Assembly: GCA_037388705.1 (NCBI GenBank)
Contig: JARRJY010000027.1
Span: forward strand, 1-36,186
Reading direction: 5' to 3'
DNA: 36,186 bases
DNA from: JARRJY01 sp037388705
GTDB taxonomy: Bacteria; Pseudomonadota; Gammaproteobacteria; UBA6429; Thiohalophilaceae
Shown here piece after piece: positions 8,293-16,265 of the stretch. The notes beneath the pieces were generated by a model. It had not been told where the DNA came from, did no database searches, and saw only the letters and a program-made list of their open reading frames with translations. Position 1 is the stretch's first letter, and each line of letters starts with the position of its first letter. A program made the position numbers and the translations under genes.

Positions 8293-8676
8293 TTAACGGC
8301 GGGCCTGGCGTTTGGATTTGAATTTCTTTTGAATTTTAGTGAGTTGCTCTTTTTCCCATTTTGCACCGGCTTGCCACATCATCCTGGCTTTCTGCTCACC
8401 CAGTTTGAGTAGTGCCTGTTCACGTTTTTGCGCCACTTTAAGCTGTTCTTTCAACAGATCAATTTCTGCCTTGGCAGCGGCCTTGGTCAGCTTTGCTTCT
8501 TCGCGCGCAGCTGCTCGTGCTGCCCTGAGTGCTTCCTTAGTAGCCTTGAGATCTTCTTTGAGACGACTTGTCAGGTCATTACGTTTTCTTGTCGCAACAC
8601 CTTTACGCGTGGAAACCTGGGATCTTTTCTTCCTTGCGGTCGCTTTCTTTTTTGCAACTTTTTTCTTGCTGGCCAT
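8293..8676 (-). CDS. Lys/Ala-rich histone H1-like basic protein
   Basis: A 127-aa strongly basic protein. Residues 1-32 are a KKKVAKKKATARKKR-type tail like those of bacterial H1-like nucleoid proteins. Residues 35-95 form a long Ala/Lys/Glu heptad-like helix, probably a coiled coil (KEALRAARAAAREEAKLTK), and the C-terminus KKFKSKRQARR is again basic. Such proteins bind nucleic acid non-specifically and may compact DNA; that role is inference from composition. The start has a clear AGGAG eight bases upstream. It stands alone on its strand with its own upstream region. The reverse strand shows 118- and 84-aa frames, which are composition shadows of this gene. Confidence 0.75.
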   Translation of the reverse strand: MASKKKVAKKKATARKKRSQVSTRKGVATRKRNDLTSRLKEDLKATKEALRAARAAAREEAKLTKAAAKAEIDLLKEQLKVAQKREQALLKLGEQKARMMWQAGAKWEKEQLTKIQKKFKSKRQARR

Positions 8677-8881
8677 GTGTAAATTCTCCTTATGAAAAAT
8701 AGTGTCTATAAACTAACTATAGTCGGTCTTACCATTTATTCTATTAATTCCGGGTTATTCGTAATTCAGTTGACAGTGAGAAGATGTCATTCTAATGTTT
8801 TAATATGAAGGGTACAACTACAGGCAGAGATGGAGTTCGATGTTTCATCATAGTTTCATGGACTCGCGTGGAGGAAATTTT

Positions 8882-9253
8882 ATGAATGATGTTTTAAACG
8901 ATAAAGAAAAGCGTGAAATGATATTAGGCATTCATGATGATGAAGAAGTCGATAATTTCGAGGAGTGGACTGAAGAACTGGCGCAGGCCATCGCACGTGA
9001 TGAAGGGATTGAGCTTACTGAAAAACATTGGGAAGTGATACGATTTTTACGTGTGCATTTCCAGAATGTTGGTGGGAAAATGCCACCAGTTCATGAATTA
9101 TCACAGGTACTGGAAGAACGGTTTGCTAAAGAAGGTGGTCTGAAATACCTGTATGAACTGTTTCCAGGTGGACCTCTCAACCAGGGAGGCCTGATTTCCG
9201 GGATTGCAGTTCCCGCAGACGTTACGGATCCGTCATTTGGCTCAGTTCAGTAA
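8882..9253 (+). CDS. DsrC/TusE-family protein lacking the C-terminal cysteines
   Basis: A 123-aa protein with the DsrC/TusE core: WTEELAQAIARDEGIELTEKHWEVIRFLR at residues 29-57, a PPVHELSQVLEERF segment, and KYLYELFPGGPLNQGGLISGIAVP near 88-111. Catalytic DsrC and TusE proteins end in one or two conserved cysteines that carry sulfur; this protein has no cysteine at all and ends VTDPSFGSVQ. It fits the Cys-free DsrC-like group proposed to be regulatory, so direct sulfur relay is unlikely. No dsr or tus genes lie nearby. GGAGG at 8870-8874 fixes the start at 8882; an upstream in-frame ATG at 8840 is less likely. A terminator follows at 9298, so the gene appears monocistronic. Confidence 0.85.
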   Translation: MNDVLNDKEKREMILGIHDDEEVDNFEEWTEELAQAIARDEGIELTEKHWEVIRFLRVHFQNVGGKMPPVHELSQVLEERFAKEGGLKYLYELFPGGPLNQGGLISGIAVPADVTDPSFGSVQ

Positions 9254-9297
9254 GCTGTTTCGAAAACCGAAAAAATTTTGATATCCCAGTCGTTAAG

Positions 9298-9325
9298 GGT
9301 CGGTATTACCGGCCTTTAATTTTTG
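9298..9325 (+). terminator. Rho-independent terminator after the DsrC-like gene
   Basis: GGTCGGT (9298-9304) pairs with ACCGGCC (9308-9314) through a 3-nt loop with one G-U pair, followed by the T-rich tail TTTAATTTTTG. It begins 44 bp after the DsrC-like stop. The rest of the gap up to 9452 shows no other gene. Confidence 0.6.
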
Positions 9326-9452
9326 TGTCATTAAATCCTGCAGGCATTGTTTTCGCTGGCTAGATTTTACAATGAGTATAAATAAGCAAGTTTTCTGTCT
9401 GGGTACCTTCTGATAAGCTTAATAAATACATTCTGTTTGCAGGGTAGTCACA

Positions 9453-9713
9453 ATGAAAAAACTCAAGCATGAAGCGGAACTGCTTAAGGGAGCCATCGGT
9501 GTTGGTATGCGTTACGCGGAAACACGTAAAGCCGCCGTGTTCGAGGCAAGTGATTCCATCAATGAGAAAGTGCTGTTTATTTACCGCTTGCTAGTTCATG
9601 ACAAGTTAATCCAGCCACTACCTGAAGACCAGGTTTCACAAAAATCCATGAAGCATAAACTTGCCATGTGGTATTCCAAGCAGCTGCCATCTGATCATCC
9701 TTTATTAAAATAA
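9453..9713 (+). CDS. Small conserved protein, DUF5062-like
   Basis: An 86-aa soluble protein starting MKKLKHEAELLKGAIGVGMRY and ending KQLPSDHPLLK, with a central VLFIYRLLVHDKLIQPLPEDQ and SMKHKLAMW. It resembles the short DUF5062 family known mainly from vibrios; this is recognition from memory and the function is unknown. No membrane segment, signal or metal motif is seen. AGGGT lies just before the ATG. The gene stands alone between the DsrC-like terminator and the ABC cassette. The 178-bp gap after it holds only a 5-bp hairpin (9717-9729) without a T run. Confidence 0.7.
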   Translation: MKKLKHEAELLKGAIGVGMRYAETRKAAVFEASDSINEKVLFIYRLLVHDKLIQPLPEDQVSQKSMKHKLAMWYSKQLPSDHPLLK

Positions 9714-9891
9714 ACAGTAGTCAAACTACCCCCCACATGAGGAGAAAACAGATAGTTACTTTGATATTTGTCAATGTTGAAAATATCGTCCGGGTATAAC
9801 ATATTTCACCAGTCTAGCCGTCCATACCAGAGGCCAAGGAGGCTATCCTGAAAAAAGATACTTTTATTATCACTAATAATCAGGGTTATTT

Positions 9892-10590
9892 ATGAGTTTG
9901 ATTAATGCAGAGGGTTTATGTAAGACCTACCAGTCCGGGGACATATCGGTTAAGGCCATCAAGGAAGCAACGTTTTCTATCGAGCAGGGTTCCTTCGTAT
10001 CTTTCGTGGGTCCATCCGGTAGTGGTAAAAGTACGCTGCTAAATATGGTCGGCTGCCTGGATAGCCCCAGCTGTGGCACCCTTGAAGTTCTGGATACCGA
10101 TGTTACGACACTTAGCCGACACCAGGCAGCCATGTTTCGCGGAAACAACATTGGTTTTGTGTTCCAGGATTTCAACCTGATCCCGGTGTTAAGCGCCTAT
10201 GAAAATATTGAGTACCCGTTAATTATGGTACAAAGCTGGCCGGTGGATAAACGTCATGCACGGGTTATGGAATTACTGGATGCCGTTGGCATGGCAGACC
10301 AGGCACATAAGCGACCTGATCAACTCTCCGGTGGACAGAAACAACGGGTAGCTGTTGCGCGTGCGCTAGTTACCCAGTCCAAGCTGGTTCTGGCTGATGA
10401 ACCTACTGCCAACCTGGACAGTACCTCGGCACATAAAGTCATTGACCTGATGAAAGATATGAAAGACAAGTTTGGGACAACCTTTATCTTTTCCACGCAT
10501 GATCCCAAGGTAATGGCCGAGGCAGAAATTACCTTTACCCTGATTGATGGCGCGATTGCTGATAAAAACGAGGGGGTTAACAATGCTTAA
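9892..10590 (+). CDS. ABC transporter ATP-binding protein, LolD/MacB type
   Basis: A 232-aa nucleotide-binding subunit with Walker A GPSGSGKST near residue 40, Q-loop FVFQDFNLIPVLSAYENIEYPL, signature LSGGQKQRVAVARA near 144, Walker B LVLADEPTANLD and the switch histidine in STHDP. This pattern belongs to the MacB/LolD/FtsE branch, whose members power mechanical movement of periplasmic partners rather than classic import. The next gene starts inside its 3' end (ATGCTTAA, 8-bp overlap), so ATPase and permease are translationally coupled. AGGG precedes the ATG. It is the first gene of a four-gene envelope cassette. The exact cargo cannot be read from the sequence. Confidence 0.9.
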   Translation: MSLINAEGLCKTYQSGDISVKAIKEATFSIEQGSFVSFVGPSGSGKSTLLNMVGCLDSPSCGTLEVLDTDVTTLSRHQAAMFRGNNIGFVFQDFNLIPVLSAYENIEYPLIMVQSWPVDKRHARVMELLDAVGMADQAHKRPDQLSGGQKQRVAVARALVTQSKLVLADEPTANLDSTSAHKVIDLMKDMKDKFGTTFIFSTHDPKVMAEAEITFTLIDGAIADKNEGVNNA

Positions 10591-11830
10591 TATCCTCAGG
10601 CTTGCGGCAAAGAACCTGATGCGGTATCGGCGTCGCACCATGCTGACATCCTTACTGATTACTGTGGGTATTGTTGCGGTATTGCTGTTTGTTGCCCTGT
10701 CAGGATCCTTTCGTGCCCTGATGATTGGCCAGATAACAGATTCCATGCTGGGGCATATCCAGATCCACAAAAAAGGGTATGTGGCATCCATAGATAGCCT
10801 GCCATTAACCCTGAACATGAAACCGCAGATGGTGGAGAAAGTCACGGAATACCTGAATGAAGACAAAAATGTCGAGGCGTGGTCTAGCAGGATAAAGTTT
10901 GGCGCCATGTTCAGTAACTTCACCGAGACGACCAATATACGTTTGAATGCCGTTGACCCTGACATGGAAGTAAAAACCTGTCCTTTATTACCCGGCAGAA
11001 TTATCGAGGGAGATAAAAAAGGGCCATTGGTAGAAAAAGGGAAAATCCTGATCCCCGAACTTATCGCCAAGGGCCTGAAAGTAAAAGCCGGGGACAGTAT
11101 CGTTCTGGTCGCCACCAACCGGGATGGTTCGGTAAATGGTAATACCTTCGTTATTAAAGGGGTACTGGAAGGGATATCCGGTCCAGGTGGGCGTGATGGT
11201 TATATGCATATCGATGATGCGCGTAGCTTGTTACGTATGGGAGAGGACGAAATCAGCGAAATTGCAATTCGACTGAAAGATTCCCAGCAACTGGAACAAA
11301 CCTTTAAAGCAATGAGCAAACACTTCAGCCAGTTTGTAAACCAGAAAAATATGCCTGCTTTTGACGTGCATATGTGGGAAAAACTTTCTCCGTTTTCCAA
11401 CATTGCCAAGATGATTGATTTGCTTGATATTTTCATCAAGGTCATGTTGGTGTCTATCGTGTTAATCAGTATCATGAATGTCATGCTAATGGCAGTGTAT
11501 GAACGTATTCGCGAAATTGGCACCATTGCGGCAATTGGCACCATCCCTTCGCGTATCATGTCATTGTTTGTCGCGGAAGGGTTACTACTTGGTATATTGG
11601 GTGCCCTGGTTGGTACCGTGATAAGCTTGGTTTCAATTTATATTATGAACGTAATGACCATTACGTTCTCTTTTGGTCGCCAGGAAAACCTGGTATTGCA
11701 ACCCGCCATCAGCATGATGGAAATTTTAGTGATCTGTAGCGTGGTTATCCTGGTATCTGTGCTGGCAAGTTTACAGCCGGCATGGAAAGCGTCACGCATG
11801 GATCCAATCAGTGCATTACGACATTTTTAA
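10583..11830 (+). CDS. ABC transporter permease, FtsX/MacB type
   Basis: A 415-aa inner-membrane protein with the MacB/LolCE layout: an N-terminal membrane helix around residues 17-40 (TMLTSLLITVGIVAVLLFVALSG split across the boundary), a large periplasmic domain of roughly 230 residues, then three C-terminal helices around 285-310, 330-365 and 375-400. LISIMNVMLMAVYERIREIGTIAAIG is the typical FtsX-domain signature, and the protein ends ASRMDPISALRHF. The start at 10583 overlaps the ATPase stop; the frame opens earlier, at 10544, but those codons lie inside the ATPase gene. It should form the membrane half of the transporter. Presence of a LolA-like protein next in line suggests lipid or lipoprotein extraction, which is inference. 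Confidence 0.88.
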   Translation: MLNILRLAAKNLMRYRRRTMLTSLLITVGIVAVLLFVALSGSFRALMIGQITDSMLGHIQIHKKGYVASIDSLPLTLNMKPQMVEKVTEYLNEDKNVEAWSSRIKFGAMFSNFTETTNIRLNAVDPDMEVKTCPLLPGRIIEGDKKGPLVEKGKILIPELIAKGLKVKAGDSIVLVATNRDGSVNGNTFVIKGVLEGISGPGGRDGYMHIDDARSLLRMGEDEISEIAIRLKDSQQLEQTFKAMSKHFSQFVNQKNMPAFDVHMWEKLSPFSNIAKMIDLLDIFIKVMLVSIVLISIMNVMLMAVYERIREIGTIAAIGTIPSRIMSLFVAEGLLLGILGALVGTVISLVSIYIMNVMTITFSFGRQENLVLQPAISMMEILVICSVVILVSVLASLQPAWKASRMDPISALRHF

Positions 11831-11843
11831 AAAGGTATTTGTG

Positions 11844-12584
11844 ATGAATAAAAAAGCAGGTCAATGGCTGGCAAGCACAGCAGGTCTACTATTCTGTTTT
11901 TCCGTTATGGCTCAAACCGGCCAGGATATCCTGTTGAAAGTCGACCGTAATTTACAGCCTGAATCCTATGAAATGTACCGCAAGTTAATCAATATTGAAC
12001 CTGATGGTACGCGTAAAGAATTTGTCCTTTACACCATTAAAAAAGGCCAGGAAAAGATGATCGCCCTGTTCCTGGATCCACCCAGTGAAAAAGGCCGTAG
12101 TACTTTACGCCTGGGTGAAAATATGTGGTTGTATATTCCTAATGTCGGTAAACCTTTACGTATCACCAGCTTACAGTCCGTGGTAGGCGGGGTATTTAAT
12201 AATTCGGATATTTTACGACTGGATTACAGTACGGAGTACAACGTTCAATCATATACCACTGAAAAAGACAGCCATCTCCTTGAGCTGAAAGCAAAAGATA
12301 ATACAGTTGCCTATGATCGTTTAAAAATGTGGGTTGATAAGAAGAACATGGTGCCAATCAGGATAGAGGCGTATGCTGCCAGTGGCTTGCTAATTAAAAC
12401 GCTACATTATTCTAAAATCACTGACTTTGGGGATGGTATCGTACGACCGGCCATGTTACAAACCGATAGCCCTTTATATAAAAACTACAAGTCCGTGATG
12501 TTATTTTCAAAAATAAAGAAACGAAACTTTGCCGATGAAGTCTTTACACTGAATTACCTGCCAAGAGTCGAAAGCCTGCGTTAA
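11844..12584 (+). CDS. Periplasmic LolA-like outer-membrane lipoprotein-sorting protein
   Basis: A 246-aa exported protein. Residues 1-22 are a signal peptide (MNKKAGQWLASTAGLLFCFSVMA) with likely cleavage before QTGQDIL. The mature part matches the LolA-like outer membrane lipoprotein-sorting family: KGQEKMIALFLDPPSEKGRSTLRL, NMWLYIPNVGKPLRI and a beta-rich C-terminal half with KMWVDKKNMVPIRIEAY. These proteins form a half-barrel that holds lipid or acyl chains in the periplasm. AAGG precedes the chosen ATG; an earlier ATG at 11811 would overlap the permease and add 11 residues before the signal peptide. Its TAA overlaps the next ATG as TAATG, so it is coupled to the outer-membrane protein gene. 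Confidence 0.85.
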   Translation: MNKKAGQWLASTAGLLFCFSVMAQTGQDILLKVDRNLQPESYEMYRKLINIEPDGTRKEFVLYTIKKGQEKMIALFLDPPSEKGRSTLRLGENMWLYIPNVGKPLRITSLQSVVGGVFNNSDILRLDYSTEYNVQSYTTEKDSHLLELKAKDNTVAYDRLKMWVDKKNMVPIRIEAYAASGLLIKTLHYSKITDFGDGIVRPAMLQTDSPLYKNYKSVMLFSKIKKRNFADEVFTLNYLPRVESLR

Positions 12585-13826
12585 TGATTAAAGAGCGTTT
12601 AACCCGTGCAGTGTGGGTTGTCAGTCTTCTTGTACCCCTGCCTGTCAATGCAGCAGAGGAATTCAGTTTTGATATGTCTTCTTATGAAAAAAGATCCCAT
12701 GAGCTGGGTGGTTATGTCGAGTTTCTTGCTGACAGGCAATGGTTAAATACTGATAGTGGTGCTTATCAGCTCGCTGAAGAGTTACTTCAGAACAGGAATA
12801 TCATTAATCACCAGTCTGCCGTTATCGAATTGACAGGCAAGTATAACAGGGAAAATTGGCAAGGCTTTTTTAACCTGCATGCCCTGTCTGAAAAAGACAG
12901 TGTTAACAGCCGCGACGAAGATAGCCAGTTTTATGAAGCCGTGCTGGCATATAAACCTGATCCCGGCATGACAGCTGAACTGGGTAAAAGAGCCCTGCGC
13001 TGGGGTAAAGGTTACGCCTGGAACCCGGTAGGTTTTGTCGAGCGTTCCAAAAATCCAGACGAACCCGATCTGTCACGCGAAGGATATACCATGCTGGTCA
13101 TGGATATTACCGGTTCGTGAAAATATTAACAACGACTATGGTCTCTATGATCATGATAACGTCGCAGCCAAGCTGTATTTTCTTTACAAGGATACCGATA
13201 TTGATCTTGTGTACCTGAGTGAAGGCAGTCGCAGTTACCGCTATGGTTTCGATTTTTCGCGAAATATTACCAGCAACTTTGAAATACATGGTGAGTGGGC
13301 TTACCTCAGTGAAGTAGCGAAGCAAGTAGTTGATGCTACCGGTAGCGTGTCAATAGAGCGGGATTCTGCACAGCAATGGCTGCTGGGCCTGCGTTACCTG
13401 ACAGAAAATGATACCACTTTCATTGTTGAGTATTACCAAAACGAGGCCGGGTATTCAAAAACACAAATGGAAGAATATTTTGATGTTGTTGATACGGCTG
13501 AAGAAACATCTAATACCGTGTTGTTGAATAACCTGGCAAACATATCCCAGCAGACCTATCTGAAGCGCAATCCGGGTAAACAGTACCTGTATCTCCGTGC
13601 CAGTAACAAGGAACCGAATGACTGGTTGTATGTCACAACCGCGATGACGTTTATTGTGAATCTTGACGATCTAAGTTATTCCGCGTCACCTGAAATTATT
13701 TACACAGGGATTGAAGACCTGGAATTTCGTTGTAAAGCCACCTGGTTAGCAGGCAATGATAATACTGAGTTTGGTGAAAAACGAAATAAGCGGAAAGTTG
13801 AAATCAGGATGAGGTATTTCTTTTAA
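12584..13826 (+). pseudogene. Outer-membrane beta-barrel protein gene broken by a frameshift
   Basis: Two overlapping frames make one protein. Frame A (12584-13120) has a signal peptide (MIKERLTRAVWVVSLLVPLPVNA) and continues to ELGKRALRWGKGYAWNPVGFVERSKNPDEPDLSREGY before ending MDITGS and TGA. Frame B carries on from about 13110 as PVRENINNDYGLYDHDNVAAKLYFLYKD, with amphipathic beta strands and a terminal aromatic residue (EIRMRYFF), as in outer-membrane barrels. The frames meet at CCGGTTCG (13110-13117), read as T-G-S in frame A and P-V-R in frame B. Together they give about 410 residues. As I recall, homologues have some extra residues at this join, which would mean a small deletion rather than a single-base slip. 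It may be a true pseudogene or an assembly collapse. Confidence 0.75.
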
Positions 13827-13900
13827 AAATTGTGCCAATATTGTTCCATACGCCTTCTAAAGATGTAGAAACCTGTGTGTTTGGTTAAAGTATGGAATAA

Positions 13901-14341
13901 ATGCAGTTTGGGAAAATAAAGATGGTTTTTCTGTTGAATGTTATTATTGTAGCCACGGTGGTGATGATTCATTATGAATTCTTGTACCGGTTTTCACGCC
14001 TTGTACCGCGCATGAGAATTCGACATCGATTTCGCATACTGATCAGTGTATATGCAGCATTGATAGCACATAGTATTGAAATTTTTGTATTTGCTGTAGC
14101 CTATTATTTCCTTCACCAGGCAGAAGGGTGGGGAACATTAAGAGGAAATTTCAATGGTTCCATGATGGATTGTATTTATTACTCTTTCACAACCTTCACT
14201 ACCCTGGGTTTTGGGGACATCGAACCATTTGGCGATATTCGCTATTTAACTGGCCTCGAGTCATTATCTGGCCTGGTAATGATTACCTGGACAGCATCAT
14301 TTCTCTACTATGAAATGCAACGTTACTGGGATAACCGGTAA
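13901..14341 (+). CDS. Small potassium-channel-like membrane protein (Ion_trans_2)
   Basis: A 146-aa membrane protein. Hydrophobic segments lie near residues 8-27, 44-70 and 115-137, and a pore loop between the last two reads YYSFTTFTTLGFGDIEP. TLGFGD is a potassium-type selectivity filter. A short basic linker (RMRIRHRFR) follows the first helix. No voltage sensor or cytosolic RCK domain is present, so it would have to assemble as a minimal pore. The start is uncertain: ATG 13901 and ATG 13922 both have weak ribosome sites. Ion selectivity is inferred from the filter only. The gene lies 74 bp after the broken outer-membrane gene. Confidence 0.75.
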   Translation: MQFGKIKMVFLLNVIIVATVVMIHYEFLYRFSRLVPRMRIRHRFRILISVYAALIAHSIEIFVFAVAYYFLHQAEGWGTLRGNFNGSMMDCIYYSFTTFTTLGFGDIEPFGDIRYLTGLESLSGLVMITWTASFLYYEMQRYWDNR

Positions 14342-14405
14342 TTTTCATGTACCAGTAAGAATAACCTGTATGTTCAATATGGATAACGAAAAGGGTTGAT
14401 GCACG

Positions 14406-15137
14406 ATGCGTCGTATCGTTGCACACCGTGGTCAGAGGGCAACCTTCCCTGAAAACACACTGGAAGGTATCAGGGCGGCAATACGATGTGGTGCACGTGC
14501 CGTCGAGTTTGATGTCCAGATGAGTGCCGATCATGTTCCGGTCGTCAGTCATGATGCAAACCTGTTACGTACCGCTGGTATTGATATGGATATCACGCAA
14601 CACAGCTATGAAGAACTGAAACAAATTTGTGTTGGGGAACCTTCCAGGTTTGCTCAACAATATACCTCTGTCAGGTTACCGACACTTGAAGCGATGGTTG
14701 AAGAACTGCTAACTATGACAGAGGTACTGACGTTTGTGGAACTCAAGGATGAAAGTATTGACGCTTTTGGATTAGACACCTTTCTTTACCCAGTCATCGA
14801 ACAGCTACGTCGTCTACAACAACAATGTATAGTGATGGCTGAAAACCTGGAAGTATTGCTACAGTTACAAAAACGGATGGCAACCCCCATTGGCTGGATT
14901 CTTCATCGCCTGGATGAGGCTGATTTTGCACTGGCCAAGCAACATACAGTCGATTACCTGGTAATTAATCAGAAGTACTGTCCTGCGCACTATGATTTTC
15001 CCACTGGTAAATGGAAGTGGATCGTGTACGAGACACGAAATCCTGATAAAGCTGTCCGTTTGTTTGAGCAGGGTGTGAGCTTTGTCGAAACCAATGATGT
15101 ATGCCAGTTACTAAAGCGGTTGCCGGGTTATAAATAA
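14406..15137 (+). CDS. Glycerophosphodiester phosphodiesterase
   Basis: A 243-aa GDPD-family TIM barrel that hydrolyses glycerophosphodiesters to glycerol-3-phosphate and an alcohol. The N-terminal motif IVAHRGQRATFPENTLEG, the metal-binding pair AVEFDVQMSADHVPVVSHD near residues 33-50, and FVELKDE in the middle are all present. There is no signal peptide, so it resembles the cytosolic UgpQ type, though no ugp transporter lies nearby. The substrate is likely to come from phospholipid turnover. The start at 14406 has only a weak upstream GGG; no better in-frame start was seen. Confidence 0.88.
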   Translation: MRRIVAHRGQRATFPENTLEGIRAAIRCGARAVEFDVQMSADHVPVVSHDANLLRTAGIDMDITQHSYEELKQICVGEPSRFAQQYTSVRLPTLEAMVEELLTMTEVLTFVELKDESIDAFGLDTFLYPVIEQLRRLQQQCIVMAENLEVLLQLQKRMATPIGWILHRLDEADFALAKQHTVDYLVINQKYCPAHYDFPTGKWKWIVYETRNPDKAVRLFEQGVSFVETNDVCQLLKRLPGYK

Positions 15138-15296
15138 GCCGGATAATGTCCCAATGCAAAAAGTAACCAGTTTATAAAGGTATAAAATAACAGCACTGAT
15201 TGTTTCTTAATCTATTAACTGAAGCAATTTGCAACCTCCTAATAAATTGTTTGACCTTCTCCTTTTACGGCGCGAATATCAGTGCCGTTTTTGAAC

Positions 15297-15312
15297 ATGC
15301 TATCGATAGCAT
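15297..15312. promoter_or_regulatory. Perfect 16-bp palindrome upstream of carbonic anhydrase
   Basis: ATGCTATCGATAGCAT is exactly self-complementary. It lies 82 bp upstream of the carbonic anhydrase start, just after a TTGAAC (15291-15296) that could be a -35 element, in a 256-bp intergenic region. A dimeric regulator operator is the simplest reading. It has no T run and no loop, so it is not a terminator. No other copy was noticed in the window. The rest of the 15138-15393 gap shows no gene. Confidence 0.45.
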
Positions 15313-15393
15313 CAACTTAATAATAAAAAAGTACTATAGCTACAGTGTCAGATATTTGGCACTCAAGGAATAAACAAAAGGGAGAAATAGATA

Positions 15394-16221
15394 ATGACTT
15401 CTCACAACACGTTATTACGTTGTCTTGTACTGGCACTGGGACTTGCAACATCAACGGCAATTGCTTCCGGTGGTGGTGCTGAATCACATGCAGGTGGCGC
15501 TGCCTGTACCGGCTTTGGCCCTCAGACACCGCGCGACATTGATAATAAAAAAGGTACTAACCCGCAGACCTTTTCACTCGCACCGAAATACCAGGATATG
15601 AACCTGTGTAATATTCATTTTCATAATAATGCTGAACATAAAGGCAGGGATTTTGCGATTTTTGCGGGCAATGGTGAGCATGGTCACGGTGGTGGCTACC
15701 AGTGCGCCATGAGTAAAAAGCTGAGCAAGGCTGAGCTGAAAAAACCAAAGAAAGAGATCTGCAAAGGTCTGAAACCCGGCGATACCATTGAAGTCCACTG
15801 GGTACACTCATCCTGCCAGGTTACACCGGGAGCCGGGTTGGGGTCCTGTTTGAATGATAAATGTGCAAACCCAGATCTGCGTGTTGAAACCCAGGTATTT
15901 ACATTGGTCAATGATAAAAACGCGCTGAACTTTAATGACTTTGCATACGGTGGCAACATGGTGAAGGGTAAGCACCAGGCCAGGTCGCTTCCCAAAGACA
16001 CAGGCAAGGTTGTCGAGTTCATTGGTTCAACAACAGGACCCAAATACAGCGAGTCAACCTGTTCACCCATGCAGGTTACCTGGGCGGTGCGTTCAAAGTG
16101 TGCCAAGCTGGATATCAATAGCCTGGGTGAATGGTGTGAGAAAAATGAATTCTCCGAAGACCATGCACACGGTGTAAGAAAGCTGGTCACCAACCCCAAG
16201 CTCTTATCAATTATTAAATAA
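15394..16221 (+). CDS. Periplasmic delta-type carbonic anhydrase
   Basis: A 275-aa exported protein. Residues 1-25 form a signal peptide (LVLALGLATSTAIAS). The mature protein has NIHFHNNAEHKGRDF with His75, His77 and His82, and EVHWVHSSC with His135 and His138. This arrangement matches the delta/CA-like carbonic anhydrases of marine algae and chemolithotrophic bacteria, where three histidines hold zinc. Several cysteines (38, 72, 104, 123, 141, 152, 157) suggest disulfides in the periplasm. It should interconvert CO2 and bicarbonate outside the cytoplasm, useful to an autotroph or methylotroph; that physiological role is inference. GGGAGAAA gives a good ribosome site. A palindrome precedes it and a strong terminator follows, so it is a single-gene unit. 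Confidence 0.85.
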   Translation: MTSHNTLLRCLVLALGLATSTAIASGGGAESHAGGAACTGFGPQTPRDIDNKKGTNPQTFSLAPKYQDMNLCNIHFHNNAEHKGRDFAIFAGNGEHGHGGGYQCAMSKKLSKAELKKPKKEICKGLKPGDTIEVHWVHSSCQVTPGAGLGSCLNDKCANPDLRVETQVFTLVNDKNALNFNDFAYGGNMVKGKHQARSLPKDTGKVVEFIGSTTGPKYSESTCSPMQVTWAVRSKCAKLDINSLGEWCEKNEFSEDHAHGVRKLVTNPKLLSIIK

Positions 16222-16234
16222 TTGTCTTCCAGAC

Positions 16235-16265
16235 AAACCGGGTGGTCGCCGTTATCACCCGGTTT
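16235..16265 (+). terminator. Terminator after carbonic anhydrase
   Basis: AAACCGGGTG (16235-16244) pairs perfectly with CACCCGGTTT (16256-16265) around an 11-nt loop. It starts 14 bp after the carbonic anhydrase stop. The tail after the stem is only moderately T-rich, but stem strength and position support termination. Confidence 0.65.

Noticed and set aside
8339..8695. 118-aa and 84-aa plus-strand frames opposite the basic protein
   Set aside because: They are Ser/Cys/Phe-rich mirrors of a Lys/Ala-rich gene that has a good ribosome site.
9717..9729. Small hairpin GTAGT-CAA-ACTAC after the 86-aa gene
   Set aside because: Only 5 bp of stem and no T run, too weak to call a terminator.
10366..11118. 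250-aa open frame on the minus strand across the ABC ATPase and permease
   Set aside because: It is opposite two recognised genes in an overlapping operon; composition follows from the complementary codons.
15696..16199. 167-aa open frame on the minus strand inside the carbonic anhydrase gene
   Set aside because: It is antisense to a well-supported exported enzyme and its translation shows no domain.
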